Shown: one piece after another, positions 17,802-27,081 of the stretch
How positions within the stretch are numbered: position 1 is the stretch's first letter
Layout of the letters: each line of letters opens with the position of its first letter
Origin: Candidatus Gastranaerophilales bacterium
Lineage (GTDB): Bacteria > Cyanobacteriota > Vampirovibrionia > Gastranaerophilales > Gastranaerophilaceae
NCBI GenBank assembly: GCA_944323955.1
Contig: CALUUK010000005.1
Location: forward strand, 93,914-157,913
Length of the DNA stretch: 64,000 nucleotides
Direction: 5' to 3'
Notes under the pieces: generated by a model
What the model was told of the DNA's origin: nothing
What the model saw: only the letters and a program-made list of their open reading frames with translations
Database searches by the model: none
Translations under genes and position numbers: made by a program

Positions 17802-17863
17802 CAGCAACAAGGCGGAGCGCTGTTCGAGCACGTAAAGTGCGAGTTGCGAAGCAGCAGGACTTT
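17802..17863. repeat. GC-rich intergenic block after prs
   Basis: The 214-nt spacer between prs and thrC (convergent) contains a compact GC-rich stretch in AT-rich surroundings, with GCAC..GTGC symmetry at 17829-17841 and GCAGCA near each end. It resembles in composition, but does not clearly align with, the repeat family at 38.4 and 49-50 kb. A short T-rich tract follows. No gene is visible. Confidence 0.35.
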
Positions 17864-17915
17864 TGTTTTTTTTATTCTTGCTGATATTTATTAATATTAA
17901 TTTGCTAATATTAGA

Positions 17916-18983
17916 TTATATATTTATAACCTTTAATATTTCATGTAAATCCGCATTAGTTTTCTTAACCTCAGCAGCCGAATATTTTATTGCGCTGTCG
18001 GGATCTTTTAATCCGTTACCTGTTAGAATACAAACGCAGGTTGAATTTTCTTTTATTAAACCGGCTTTATTGGCTTTAATAAGTCCTGCAACAGAAGCGG
18101 CACTGCCGGGTTCGGCTAAAATACCTTCCGTTGATGCCATTAATTTATAGGCTTCTATAATTTCAGCATCCGTAACGGAATCAATTGTTCCGTTAGATAA
18201 ATCTCTTGCACGTTCCGCTTGTTTCCAGCTTGCGGGATTTCCTATTCTGATTGCTGTTGCAATAGTTTCAGGATGAGCTATTCTCTCTCCTCTTACTATG
18301 GCGGCGGCACCTTCTGCCTCATATCCCATCATTTTAGGAAGATGAGAAGATTTTTTAAGTGCATAAAATTCTTCATATCCTTTAAAGTATGCCGTAATAT
18401 TTCCTGCATTTCCGACAGGTATAAAGTGATAATCAGGAGCATCTCCAAGTGCTTCAATTATTTCAAATGCACCTGTTTTTTGACCTTCTATTCTGTATGG
18501 ATTTACGGAATTAACAAGTGTTATGGGTGAATTTTTAGAAATTTCAATGACCATTTCAAGTGCTTCGTCAAAATTCCCTTTTATTGCTATTATTTCAGCG
18601 CCGTACATCATTGCTTGTGATAATTTTCCGAGAGCTATATATCCGTCGGGGATTAAAACGAAGACTCTTACGCCCGCTTTTGCACCGTATGCGGCGGCAG
18701 CTGCCGAGGTATTACCGGTAGAAGCGCAGATTATTGCTTTAGAACCGTCTTCAACGGCTTTTGTAACAGCCATTGTCATCCCTCTGTCTTTAAAACTTCC
18801 GGTAGGGTTTGCTCCTTCATATTTTAGATAAACATTTGCGTTTAAGCCGATTTTTTTTGCAAAATTGTCTGCTTTAATTAAAGGTGTATTTCCCTCGTTT
18901 AGTGTGATAACGGGAGTTTTATCCGTTACGGGAAGATATTGTCTGTATTTGTTTATTAATCCTTGATAGTGATTCTTTTCCAT
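17916..18983 (-). CDS. thrC: Threonine synthase
   Basis: 355 residues, the short class. LNEGNTPLI near residue 24, the PLP lysine in GSFKDRGMT near 62 and a Gly/Asn phosphate-binding loop (VGNAGN, about 192) are visible. It converts O-phosphohomoserine to threonine. It sits 9 nt after hom in the same orientation, so the two form a threonine operon; homoserine kinase is not adjacent. An AGGAGATAAAT ribosome site overlaps the end of hom. Confidence 0.96.
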   Translation of the reverse strand: MEKNHYQGLINKYRQYLPVTDKTPVITLNEGNTPLIKADNFAKKIGLNANVYLKYEGANPTGSFKDRGMTMAVTKAVEDGSKAIICASTGNTSAAAAAYGAKAGVRVFVLIPDGYIALGKLSQAMMYGAEIIAIKGNFDEALEMVIEISKNSPITLVNSVNPYRIEGQKTGAFEIIEALGDAPDYHFIPVGNAGNITAYFKGYEEFYALKKSSHLPKMMGYEAEGAAAIVRGERIAHPETIATAIRIGNPASWKQAERARDLSNGTIDSVTDAEIIEAYKLMASTEGILAEPGSAASVAGLIKANKAGLIKENSTCVCILTGNGLKDPDSAIKYSAAEVKKTNADLHEILKVINI

Positions 18984-18992
18984 ATTTATCTC

Positions 18993-20264
18993 CTAGTTCA
19001 TAACCCTTAAAAGGTTATCTATATTCTTTATACTGTCTGATTTAAGCATTTCTTTCAGAGCATTTTGCACATCAGATTCTTTGCTTTTTTCCGTAATAAC
19101 AACAATTTGAGCGGTATTGTCGGGATTTATGCCTTTTTGCATAATAGTGGAAATACTTATATTATTTTTACCGCAGATTGTTCCTATAATTCCTATTGCA
19201 CCCGGGTTATTGCTTGCATTAATAGAAATATAATAATCGTTATAAGTATCTCCGATTTCAATCTGGTCGGCAATTTCTTCGTGATTACATACAGTTTGCG
19301 GCAAAGGACAAGGCGATGTTTTTAATTCTGATGCCAGAATAAGCAGGTCACCGACAACCGAGCTTGCGGTTGGTTCCGCACCCGCTCCGGGTCCTGTAAG
19401 TACTAATTCTCCAACCGGATATCCCGTTAACATAATAGAGTTTGTTGCATTATTTACCTTTGCAAGCAAGTGTTTTTTTGCAACAAGCATAGGATGAACT
19501 CTTACATCAATTTTTCCGTCTTCAAGCACCTGCCCCATTGCTATAAGTTTTATTCTGTATCCTAAGTCTTTTGCTGATTGAATATCCTGAGGTTTTATAT
19601 TTGTTATTCCTTCACGGTATATTTTATCGATTGAGACCTTTTTGTTGAAAGCAATTGTGGAAAGAATTGAAATTTTATATGAGGCATCATAGCCTTCAAC
19701 GTCGCCTGTCGGGTCTGTTTCTGCATAACCGAGTTCTTGAGCCTGTTTTAATGCCGTATCATAAGAAAGATTTTGTTCATGCATCTTTGTAAGAATGTAA
19801 TTTGTTGTACCGTTTAAAATAGCGGCTATTTTTGTAATCTTATTTGCCGACAAAGTTGTTTTAACCGGCATTATTATCGGAATACCGCCCGCAACGGCTG
19901 CTTCATAAAGAATAATAATATTTTTTTCTTTTGCAAGTCTGAACAATTCGCTTCCTTCTTTTGCAAGGAGTTCTTTATTTGCAGTGACTATATGTTTGCC
20001 GTTATTTATTGCGGTTTTTAAAAGATCAAAAGCGGGATTCACACCGCCTGCAACTTCTATAACAACATCAATATCAGGATCATTTACAACTTGAAACGCA
20101 TCATTAGTCAGTATTGTTTCATCAAAATTTTCAATATTTCTTTTTTTATTAATGTTTTTTACGGCTATTTTCTTTATTTCGATATTATCAATTGTTTGAA
20201 GAACCTTATAAACTCCGGTTCCCACCGTTCCAAACCCGATAATGCCTACCTTTAATTTTTCCAT
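18993..20264 (-). CDS. hom: Homoserine dehydrogenase
   Basis: 423 residues: NAD(P)-binding GIIGFGTVGTGVY at the N-terminus, ANKELLA near residue 95, catalytic YDASYKISIL near 196, and a C-terminal ACT domain (about 340-420) for feedback control by threonine. It is the monofunctional form, without a fused aspartokinase. It reduces aspartate semialdehyde to homoserine. GAAAGG lies 7 nt before the ATG. First gene of hom-thrC. Confidence 0.97.
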   Translation of the reverse strand: MEKLKVGIIGFGTVGTGVYKVLQTIDNIEIKKIAVKNINKKRNIENFDETILTNDAFQVVNDPDIDVVIEVAGGVNPAFDLLKTAINNGKHIVTANKELLAKEGSELFRLAKEKNIIILYEAAVAGGIPIIMPVKTTLSANKITKIAAILNGTTNYILTKMHEQNLSYDTALKQAQELGYAETDPTGDVEGYDASYKISILSTIAFNKKVSIDKIYREGITNIKPQDIQSAKDLGYRIKLIAMGQVLEDGKIDVRVHPMLVAKKHLLAKVNNATNSIMLTGYPVGELVLTGPGAGAEPTASSVVGDLLILASELKTSPCPLPQTVCNHEEIADQIEIGDTYNDYYISINASNNPGAIGIIGTICGKNNISISTIMQKGINPDNTAQIVVITEKSKESDVQNALKEMLKSDSIKNIDNLLRVMN

Positions 20265-20302
20265 AACGGCCTTTCTTCAAATGTCTCATAAAATATTATA
20301 CT

Positions 20303-20336
20303 AAAAAAGAGATAACTTTAAAGTTATCTCTTTTTC
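20303..20336 (-). terminator. Rho-independent terminator after the zinc-ribbon gene
   Basis: AAAGAGATAACTTT/AAAGTTATCTCTTT is a perfect 28-nt palindrome (20306-20333). T6 follows on the minus strand, T5 on the plus strand. Confidence 0.88.
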
Positions 20337-20352
20337 TTATATATAAATTGAT

Positions 20353-20634
20353 TTACTGATTTTGTTCAGCTTCTTTCATTGCTGCAAAACAGTCCTTGCA
20401 ATAAACTTCTTTTCCTTCAATCGGTTTAAAAGGAACTTTCGTTTGACAGCCGCATTTGGAACATGTTACTTCATACAATTTTCTTCTGTTTTTTTGTCTT
20501 CTGTTTTTTCTGCATTCAGGGCAGCGTTTGGGTTTATTTACAAGACCTCTTTGTGCATAGAATTCTTGTTCACCTGCCGTAAACACAAATTCACTTCCGC
20601 AATCTTCGCAAATAAGTTTTTCGTCTTCGTACAT
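20353..20634 (-). CDS. Double zinc-ribbon protein
   Basis: 93 residues with two four-cysteine sites: CEDCGSEF...CPECR (residues about 9-41) and CSKCGCQ...CKDCF (about 59-82), linked by a very basic stretch (NRRQKNRRK). The first half matches the small zinc-ribbon family found widely in Firmicutes and the cyanobacterial lineage ('C.DCG..F.FT.GEQ.FY...G...P.RC..CR'). A nucleic-acid or ribosome-binding role is inferred from the basic charge. Monocistronic, with its own terminator. GGAGAAACC precedes the ATG. Confidence 0.88.
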   Translation of the reverse strand: MYEDEKLICEDCGSEFVFTAGEQEFYAQRGLVNKPKRCPECRKNRRQKNRRKLYEVTCSKCGCQTKVPFKPIEGKEVYCKDCFAAMKEAEQNQ

Positions 20635-20886
20635 CTGGTTTCTCCTTAAATTGGTAATTTGCTTGTAAATAATTTGCGATAGGAATTAATTTCGGGAAAT
20701 TTAATTACTAAATAGTTATCTACAAACATCATTTTATAATTTTATTTTCAATTTAGCAAGAAAATTGTAATGACATGTGTTTGAGTATTATTAAGATATG
20801 TAAAAAAACGAAAAGAACATGTCTTCCATCTGGCAATAATATTGATTTAGAATACTTATGATTTCGGGTACATGTGTGAGGCAATA

Positions 20887-22041
20887 ATGTTCTATAAAAT
20901 AGGAGTTCAGAACAATACCATCAGGGGAAATAATCAGGTTTCTTTTGGTAAGAAGGAATCTGACAAAAAAAGTGTCTGCGAAAATCATGACCGTTTACTG
21001 GTTGAAGAAATGGATAAACATCCGATATCAACTTCATTAAAAATAAATGCCGAAAAACTGACAAATGCATTTGTAAAATATCCGATAAAGGGATTTAAAG
21101 GCAGCAAAAATGCCAATTTCTATCAATTCCTGCAAATGGGAACAGTTCCGTATCTGCTTGGCAGTGCTGCAATGATGGCTGTATTTAATCTGGCAAGGAT
21201 AGGCTTTAATACTCCAAATGCAAAAAGTGCCGCGAAATTGGGTAATAAAATGGCGCTTGGTGTTGCTTTTTACGGTATTATGAAAAATCTCTCCAAAAAA
21301 TTTATTGAGCTTCCCGTTAAGCATGTCCGCGGTATAGATGTAAATATGCCTTATGACAAGATAGTATATGAACTTCCCGAAAAAGGAAATGAAAACAATT
21401 TAGTTCAGCATGAAAATCATAAAGCATTTGAAAGTGTTGATTTCCCGCGTTGGGATTTATTCTATAACAATGAATATTTTGGTGATGAAAGAAACAGTTA
21501 TTACAAAAAAGTAAGTGAAAAGTTCGGCTATGATCCCGGAGAAATAGATCATTCCGATCAAAAAATGAAATCTGTTATTAAAGAAACGGTTGTTAAAACA
21601 AAACTGTTTACAACTCTTTCTTCGTATTTCTGGGCAGCATCTGCAGTTGGTGTTGCAATGCAGGAACCATGGGAAAAAATGTTGTTTAACCCTATTCAAA
21701 GATTGAGAAATTTAAAAGATCATGCCAAAATTAAAAAAGTCATGCCCGATGATTTCTTTATTATAGATTTTGCAAAAAAACTCGGAAAGAGCTTCGGTGA
21801 ATTTATCGGAGTAGATTTCGGAAAAATTGTTAAGAATCTTAAAAATCATGAGAAAATAACAAAAGGGCTGGAAAAGGCTACCAAAACTCAGGTTGCGGGA
21901 AGAGTACTTTTTGGTGCGGCATTGGGATTAACGGTATTAGGCAATTTCTTCGCTCTTAATGACTTTAGTAAAGATAAGGGGTCAAAAACTCAGGCGTCAA
22001 CTTCGCTGATTGATGACAGCAGGGAAAAGGTAGTTTGTTAA
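20887..22041 (+). CDS. Tagged polytopic membrane protein of unknown function, paralogue A
   Basis: 384 residues. I take the ATG at 20887 because GAGG lies about 6 nt upstream; an upstream in-frame ATG at 20872 lacks one. The N-terminus carries a VSFG motif (residues 18-21), then four hydrophobic segments: about 93-115, 127-145, 245-262 and 335-355. Two blocks recur in the next gene: K..IELPVKHVRGIDV after helix 2, and SSYFWAASAVGVAMQEPW in helix 3. No catalytic motif is recognised. It is the first gene of a four-gene operon ending with a GH13 enzyme and a small tagged protein, and the next gene begins 1 nt after its stop. Confidence 0.75.
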   Translation: MFYKIGVQNNTIRGNNQVSFGKKESDKKSVCENHDRLLVEEMDKHPISTSLKINAEKLTNAFVKYPIKGFKGSKNANFYQFLQMGTVPYLLGSAAMMAVFNLARIGFNTPNAKSAAKLGNKMALGVAFYGIMKNLSKKFIELPVKHVRGIDVNMPYDKIVYELPEKGNENNLVQHENHKAFESVDFPRWDLFYNNEYFGDERNSYYKKVSEKFGYDPGEIDHSDQKMKSVIKETVVKTKLFTTLSSYFWAASAVGVAMQEPWEKMLFNPIQRLRNLKDHAKIKKVMPDDFFIIDFAKKLGKSFGEFIGVDFGKIVKNLKNHEKITKGLEKATKTQVAGRVLFGAALGLTVLGNFFALNDFSKDKGSKTQASTSLIDDSREKVVC

Positions 22042-22042
22042 T

Positions 22043-24388
22043 ATGTCAAATTTGCTTAATTCAATACTATCAAATCAATCAATACAACCTTCAATTCAGG
22101 CTAAAACTCCTGAGTTTACGTTTGATGCCGACGGCAAAGTAAAACCGTTAAACTATAAAGGAAAACTTTTACCGTCAAGACTTTTTGCTACTCCCAAAGA
22201 ATATGCACATGATTTGAAACAGGATATATTAAGTATCGGAAAAGCGGCAAAAGGTAAAGCTAATGACTACGAACTGGGCAGAATTAATGACGTTGCAATG
22301 AAATTGGGTTCTTTAGGACTGGCTTCATATCTTTTTATTAAGAATCCGTTAAAACTTGATAAAGCAATGCAATTTATCGGATTCGGCACCTTCTTCGGCG
22401 GTATGGCTTTGTGGCCGAAATTAGCGATTCAGGCTCCTTTAAGAGCAAGAACAGGGGTTGATATTCATCAAAAATATATTGACTCTCAAGGTCGTAAAAA
22501 GATGCTGCATCAAGATCCTCAATATGATTTGACCGATTTGTATTCAAGGGAAGACCTTGACACAATGGGCGAAAAACTAAAAGTGAGTGATGATATTCAT
22601 GACAGGGATAACTTTATAAAACAAAGAGCCAAGAAAACCGCTATTCAAGGTAATACTCTCTGGATGATGAGTTCATTTGTTACTCCTATTTTAAGCGCAA
22701 TGGGGTGTAAAGCACTTGAAGAACCGGTTGGTAACTTAATTGAAAAGGGCAGCCTTATTTCTTCTGCCATAAATCTTGAAAAAGGCATGGGACCTGTTCA
22801 AAAGATTAAAAATTTCTTTGCCGAAAAATCACTTCAAAGATTTTTGAGAAAAAATTCCGGAAAAGCAATGACTGACGAATTAATTTCTCAAATAACTCAA
22901 AAACTGGGTGATTCGGCTAACTCTGCCGATATAAGTGCGGCAATAAAAGAATCATTAAAACAGATGAAACAAAAGCCGGCATTAAGTGCAGATATGGTTT
23001 CTTCTGCCATTGCGGGAATAAAAGATATTTCTTCGGAAAAAATAGCTGCCGCAATGACAAATCCTGAAGTTGCAAGTGCTATAGAGTCAGGTTCTGTGGA
23101 TAAAGTTGCGGATTTATTATCAAAGGCTGCTTTTGACGGAAAAAGAACAGGCCGTCAGTCACAGGTTAAGTCAACAATCAAAAACTTAATTAATAAGTCT
23201 ATAAAAGAACAATCAGTTTCTGATTTAACGGATGAAGTTGCAGGAAAAATTAAAGGTTTGCAGTCTTCATTATTGTCTTTCTCTTCAGACAGGGCTTTGC
23301 TTGATAAATATTTAGGCGCAAGAGTTGTTGAAAAAGACGGTACGTTTATTGCAAGACAATGGAACAGAGTATGTACCAAAGTTCTTAAAATACTAAAATT
23401 AAATGATGCGGAACTCTCTGCTCTTGCAAACGGAGAAATAAGCGTATTGGATAAAAAGTTTACTCAACTGGCTGCAGACAGCGCAAAATACGAACAGGCA
23501 ATAGCTGAGATTACTAAATTAATTAACAAATATGAAGCACAATTGGGTAATGCCTCTGAAGGTGACAGAGCATTTATTTCAAAAGTACAGGCAAAGGCTC
23601 ATGAAATGTGCGCTAAAGCAGTAAAAGGAATTGACTCTGACGATTTATCAAAAGTTGCTGACGCAATAAAAACCAGCGAAAATACAATAGTAAGAAATGC
23701 CGGTGAAAGAACAATGGGGGCACAATCTTCTTTCTATCGTCTGCTTCAAACATTTGAACTTTATAAACAATTGGATAAGAATGCAGGGGGCGATCTTACA
23801 AGCAAATTAACAGAAGCTCTTAAGAAGCAGGGTATAGAGCCTACACAAACCATGATTGATAAATTACTTAAATCATGCAAGCATATACTTTTAGAAGCTA
23901 AAACTACGGATTATACCGAAAAACTTGCAGCAAATAATTTTAATCTTTCACAAAACGAATATAAAGCGGTAATGAGTGTGTTATTTGATACAAAGAATAA
24001 AAGCACTCAGGTTAAACGGGTTCTGGAAAAGCAATTTGGTCCCGAAGAAACGGCTAAAATTCTTAAAGGGTTTGAATCATATAAATCTCAATTCAGAGAA
24101 AAAGTTGTTAATTGGGAAAACCCGATGAAATCGAGCTTTGCCGATTATCTTCTGGATGAAGCAACTCATAGTCCGAATGCAACTGAAAGAAGCAATCTTG
24201 TCGGTTCAACCGTAAAAGACACAATTCAAGGTTGTGCAAGAAAAATGAAAAATACAAAATTCTGGACAAAAATGTTCGGTATTTCACTGGCAGTTATAAC
24301 CGCAGCAACATTAATAATCGGTTTAACTTTCGGCAGAAAAAGTAAAATGGAAAAGCAAGCAGAACAAGAAAGTAAAATAAATGGCTAA
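22043..24388 (+). CDS. Large membrane protein with helical middle region, paralogue B
   Basis: 781 residues. The N-terminal third has two or three membrane segments (about 94-112, 118-136, 210-228). The blocks WPKLAIQAPLRARTGVDIH and SSFVTPILSAMGCKALEEP parallel those of the preceding protein, so the two look like diverged paralogues. Residues about 260-720 are long, Ala/Lys/Ser-rich helices without a known domain, and a final hydrophobic segment (about 752-770) precedes a charged tail. There is no FG motif near the start. The stop overlaps the next ATG by 8 nt. Function unknown; the architecture suggests a membrane scaffold. Confidence 0.72.
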   Translation: MSNLLNSILSNQSIQPSIQAKTPEFTFDADGKVKPLNYKGKLLPSRLFATPKEYAHDLKQDILSIGKAAKGKANDYELGRINDVAMKLGSLGLASYLFIKNPLKLDKAMQFIGFGTFFGGMALWPKLAIQAPLRARTGVDIHQKYIDSQGRKKMLHQDPQYDLTDLYSREDLDTMGEKLKVSDDIHDRDNFIKQRAKKTAIQGNTLWMMSSFVTPILSAMGCKALEEPVGNLIEKGSLISSAINLEKGMGPVQKIKNFFAEKSLQRFLRKNSGKAMTDELISQITQKLGDSANSADISAAIKESLKQMKQKPALSADMVSSAIAGIKDISSEKIAAAMTNPEVASAIESGSVDKVADLLSKAAFDGKRTGRQSQVKSTIKNLINKSIKEQSVSDLTDEVAGKIKGLQSSLLSFSSDRALLDKYLGARVVEKDGTFIARQWNRVCTKVLKILKLNDAELSALANGEISVLDKKFTQLAADSAKYEQAIAEITKLINKYEAQLGNASEGDRAFISKVQAKAHEMCAKAVKGIDSDDLSKVADAIKTSENTIVRNAGERTMGAQSSFYRLLQTFELYKQLDKNAGGDLTSKLTEALKKQGIEPTQTMIDKLLKSCKHILLEAKTTDYTEKLAANNFNLSQNEYKAVMSVLFDTKNKSTQVKRVLEKQFGPEETAKILKGFESYKSQFREKVVNWENPMKSSFADYLLDEATHSPNATERSNLVGSTVKDTIQGCARKMKNTKFWTKMFGISLAVITAATLIIGLTFGRKSKMEKQAEQESKING

Positions 24389-26123
24389 TTACATAGACAG
24401 ATATTTCCCCATAGCGCCGTCAGCTCCCGTTCAAAAAGGACCCGAGCCTGTTGCGGTTATGCCTTCAAATGCCGATGCTTCACGTTCTATGCAACCGTTT
24501 GGGGCAAATATACTTGAAAGATATATGCAAAATCAAGGTATAAATGCTGCTCTGGCCGTTACTCCGGTTAATAACAATCAGGCTTCGTCAGTATACCATA
24601 ATGATTTAAGAACAAAGTTCCAGAATAACGATGCCAAAATAATGGGTATTATTATCAGAAATTTTGGTGCAAAAGATAAAACCGGAAATGAACTTTTGCG
24701 AGACGGTGATATAAGAGGTAATTTTAATAATGCCGTTGACCGACTTGATGAATTGAAAAACCTGGGAATTAACACATTGCATGTTCTTCCCGTTAATCCT
24801 CCCGGTAAAAATAATGCAATGGGAACGGCAGGTTCTGTATATGCTCCTTTGGATTTCCTTCAAATAGATCCTGCATTGGATGATCCCAATGACCCAAGAA
24901 CGGTAAAAGAAGAATTTAAGAATTTTATTAATGAATGTCATAAACGCGGAATAAGTGTTATGCTTGACCTTCCGAGTTGTGCTTCTTTTGATCTGTTTAA
25001 CGCAAGGCCGGAACTAATGGCTTTTGAAAAAGACGGTACACCTAAAACTCCTCAGGGGTGGAATGATATAAGAATGTTTAATCCCTGGAAAGATAAGACA
25101 AGAGGTGAACTGAACGAAGATTTGCTTAAAATGCATAAAGACTTTGTCGATATGTGTATTGATTTAGGCGTTGACGGTATCAGAAGTGATGTTTCAAGAA
25201 CTAAACCTACACAATTCTGGGACATATTGATTAACTATTCAAGACAAAGAGATCCTGAGTTTGCTTGGCTTGCGGAAAGTTATACGTACGAAGATGCATC
25301 ACCGATGTTAAATATGGACTATGACAGACCCGAAGATTGTTTAAGAGCCGGTTTTGACAGCTATTACGGACAATTCCACAATTTCCATGAATGGCATAAT
25401 GCAAGCGACTTGATTAATTATGTCAGAGAAAATATTAATATGTCGCAGAATCTTGATTCCGGAAAATCTTTAATTGGTTCTTTCGGAACTCATGATGATA
25501 TTTCTATTATGAACCATGGCGGCGTAACATTTTCAAATCTTGTATCCGGACTTCAGGCAACACTTCCAATGTTAAATCCTTATTATTTTGACGGATATCA
25601 AACAGGTGATGATTATTTGTATGACTTTGAAGGTACAACTGATTCTCAAACGGATACAGATTCCGAAGAATGTACCGTTCATAGAGGAAGACCTGATATT
25701 TTCAATTTCTCAAGACCTTTAATCGGTGATCATCCGGAAATAGGCGATTTTATGAAGGCAACTCTTGATGTAAGAAAGAAATACGGTAATTTGCTCACTC
25801 TGGGATCATTTATACCTTTGCCGATTGAAAACAATAAAAATGATAAAATTATAGCTTATGCCCGTCATTTAAACGGAAAAACTCTTGTTGTAATTGCAAA
25901 CAGGGATGTAAATACAAGACAGGGCGGAACGATTAATATTCCGGGCTTATCCGCTTCTCAGAAACTTAATAATTTGTTCCCGACCACCGGAGAACAATCC
26001 GTGCTTCAGGCTGATGAAGGAAAGATTAATGTTGATCTGGGACCGGGCAGAATTCATTTATTTGAAGTTAATACTCCCGACATAGAAAAATCGGGACTTG
26101 AAGTACTAAAACAAAAGCAGTAG
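24381..26123 (+). CDS. GH13 alpha-amylase-family enzyme
   Basis: 580 residues. A (beta/alpha)8 GH13 core spans about 85-480: VDGIRSD with nucleophile Asp270, LAES with acid/base Glu299, and GTHDD with His371-Asp372. Region I, normally D...NH, reads DLPSCAS (196-202), so the substrate-binding His is missing. A C-terminal beta domain follows (about 490-565). The first 80 residues are a Pro/Asn-rich extension with MQPFGAN near 37-43 and no signal peptide. Likely an alpha-glucan hydrolase or transglycosylase; the substrate is unknown. It overlaps the membrane protein upstream by 8 nt, so the enzyme probably acts with that assembly. Confidence 0.8.
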   Translation: MANYIDRYFPIAPSAPVQKGPEPVAVMPSNADASRSMQPFGANILERYMQNQGINAALAVTPVNNNQASSVYHNDLRTKFQNNDAKIMGIIIRNFGAKDKTGNELLRDGDIRGNFNNAVDRLDELKNLGINTLHVLPVNPPGKNNAMGTAGSVYAPLDFLQIDPALDDPNDPRTVKEEFKNFINECHKRGISVMLDLPSCASFDLFNARPELMAFEKDGTPKTPQGWNDIRMFNPWKDKTRGELNEDLLKMHKDFVDMCIDLGVDGIRSDVSRTKPTQFWDILINYSRQRDPEFAWLAESYTYEDASPMLNMDYDRPEDCLRAGFDSYYGQFHNFHEWHNASDLINYVRENINMSQNLDSGKSLIGSFGTHDDISIMNHGGVTFSNLVSGLQATLPMLNPYYFDGYQTGDDYLYDFEGTTDSQTDTDSEECTVHRGRPDIFNFSRPLIGDHPEIGDFMKATLDVRKKYGNLLTLGSFIPLPIENNKNDKIIAYARHLNGKTLVVIANRDVNTRQGGTINIPGLSASQKLNNLFPTTGEQSVLQADEGKINVDLGPGRIHLFEVNTPDIEKSGLEVLKQKQ

Positions 26124-26129
26124 GTAAAT

Positions 26130-26438
26130 ATGAAAGTTTCTTTTTCTCCGGTAAATACTTTATATCAAAAACAATCTTTCGGCGCGGTATCAAAAGAGTA
26201 TGAAAAAGCTGCCTTAAAATCCAAACAGGATAAAATTACTACCGCGAAAACGAAAAAAGTTATTTCCGAATGCACGACATTGGCAATAGGTACTGCTATT
26301 TTGTATTTTGCAATGAAGTATAATTTAAAGATGAATGGTATTAAATCTGCTGCCAGAAAGGCAAATCAGGCTGCACAAATACCGCGTCCCGAAATTGCTT
26401 TGAGTCCTGCGGATATAGCATCACAAATTATGAGATAA
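26130..26438 (+). CDS. Small one-helix protein with SFG tag
   Basis: 102 residues. It begins MKVSFSPVNTLYQKQSFGAV, carrying both the 'SFSP' start seen in the helicase at 42.9 kb and an SFGA motif at 16-19. A charged helix and one hydrophobic segment (about 50-66) follow, then a basic tail. It starts 6 nt after the GH13 gene, the last gene of the operon, and its 3' end overlaps the convergent deoC by 11 nt. Function unknown. Confidence 0.72.
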   Translation: MKVSFSPVNTLYQKQSFGAVSKEYEKAALKSKQDKITTAKTKKVISECTTLAIGTAILYFAMKYNLKMNGIKSAARKANQAAQIPRPEIALSPADIASQIMR

Positions 26439-27078
26439 TTAATTTTACTCCGGAACTTGTTCCGAGTCTTAATGCCCCCGCCTGAATTAAAGCCAGAGCC
26501 TCTTCTCTTGTTTTTATACCGCCGGAGGCTTTAATTTTAACATTGCTGTCTTTTAATGTTTCATACATTAACTTTATATCTTCAACTTTTGCTCCGACAC
26601 CGTTTTTTACAAAGCCGGTTGATGTTTTTGCAAAATCTGCACCCGCTTCTTTTATAAGCTCACAGCATTTTATTATCTCTTCTTTTGTTAAAAGGTCGGT
26701 TTCAATTATAACTTTTAAAATTTTATCTCCTACAGCTTTTTTTACTGTTTTTATATCATTAAGAACATAGTTATAGTCTGCGTCTTTAACAGCTTGAACA
26801 GAAAGTACCATATCCACTTCGTCGGCGCCCTGCTCAACTGCTTTTTTTGCTTCAAACGCTTTTATTTCGGTAAGTGATGCTCCTAATGGAAATCCGGCAA
26901 CCGTAACAATTTTAATTCCGCTTCCCTGTAAATATCCTGCCGCAAGCATAACATTACAAGGGTTTATACAGACTCCAAAAAATTTATGCTGCTTTGCTTC
27001 ATCAAAAAGCTGTAAAAGTTCTTTTTTTGTCGCATCCTGCTTCAAAAGAGTATGCTCTATATATTTATTTATTTCCAT
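26428..27078 (-). CDS. deoC: Deoxyribose-phosphate aldolase
   Basis: 216 residues, class I aldolase. LKVIIETDLL holds the catalytic region near residue 140, and FAKTSTGF contains the Schiff-base lysine near 169. ASGGIKT near 202 is the phosphate-binding loop. It cleaves 2-deoxyribose-5-phosphate to glyceraldehyde-3-phosphate and acetaldehyde in nucleoside salvage. It lies 3 nt after recO on the same strand. Confidence 0.96.
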   Translation of the reverse strand: MEINKYIEHTLLKQDATKKELLQLFDEAKQHKFFGVCINPCNVMLAAGYLQGSGIKIVTVAGFPLGASLTEIKAFEAKKAVEQGADEVDMVLSVQAVKDADYNYVLNDIKTVKKAVGDKILKVIIETDLLTKEEIIKCCELIKEAGADFAKTSTGFVKNGVGAKVEDIKLMYETLKDSNVKIKASGGIKTREEALALIQAGALRLGTSSGVKLIIS

Positions 27079-27081
27079 TTT

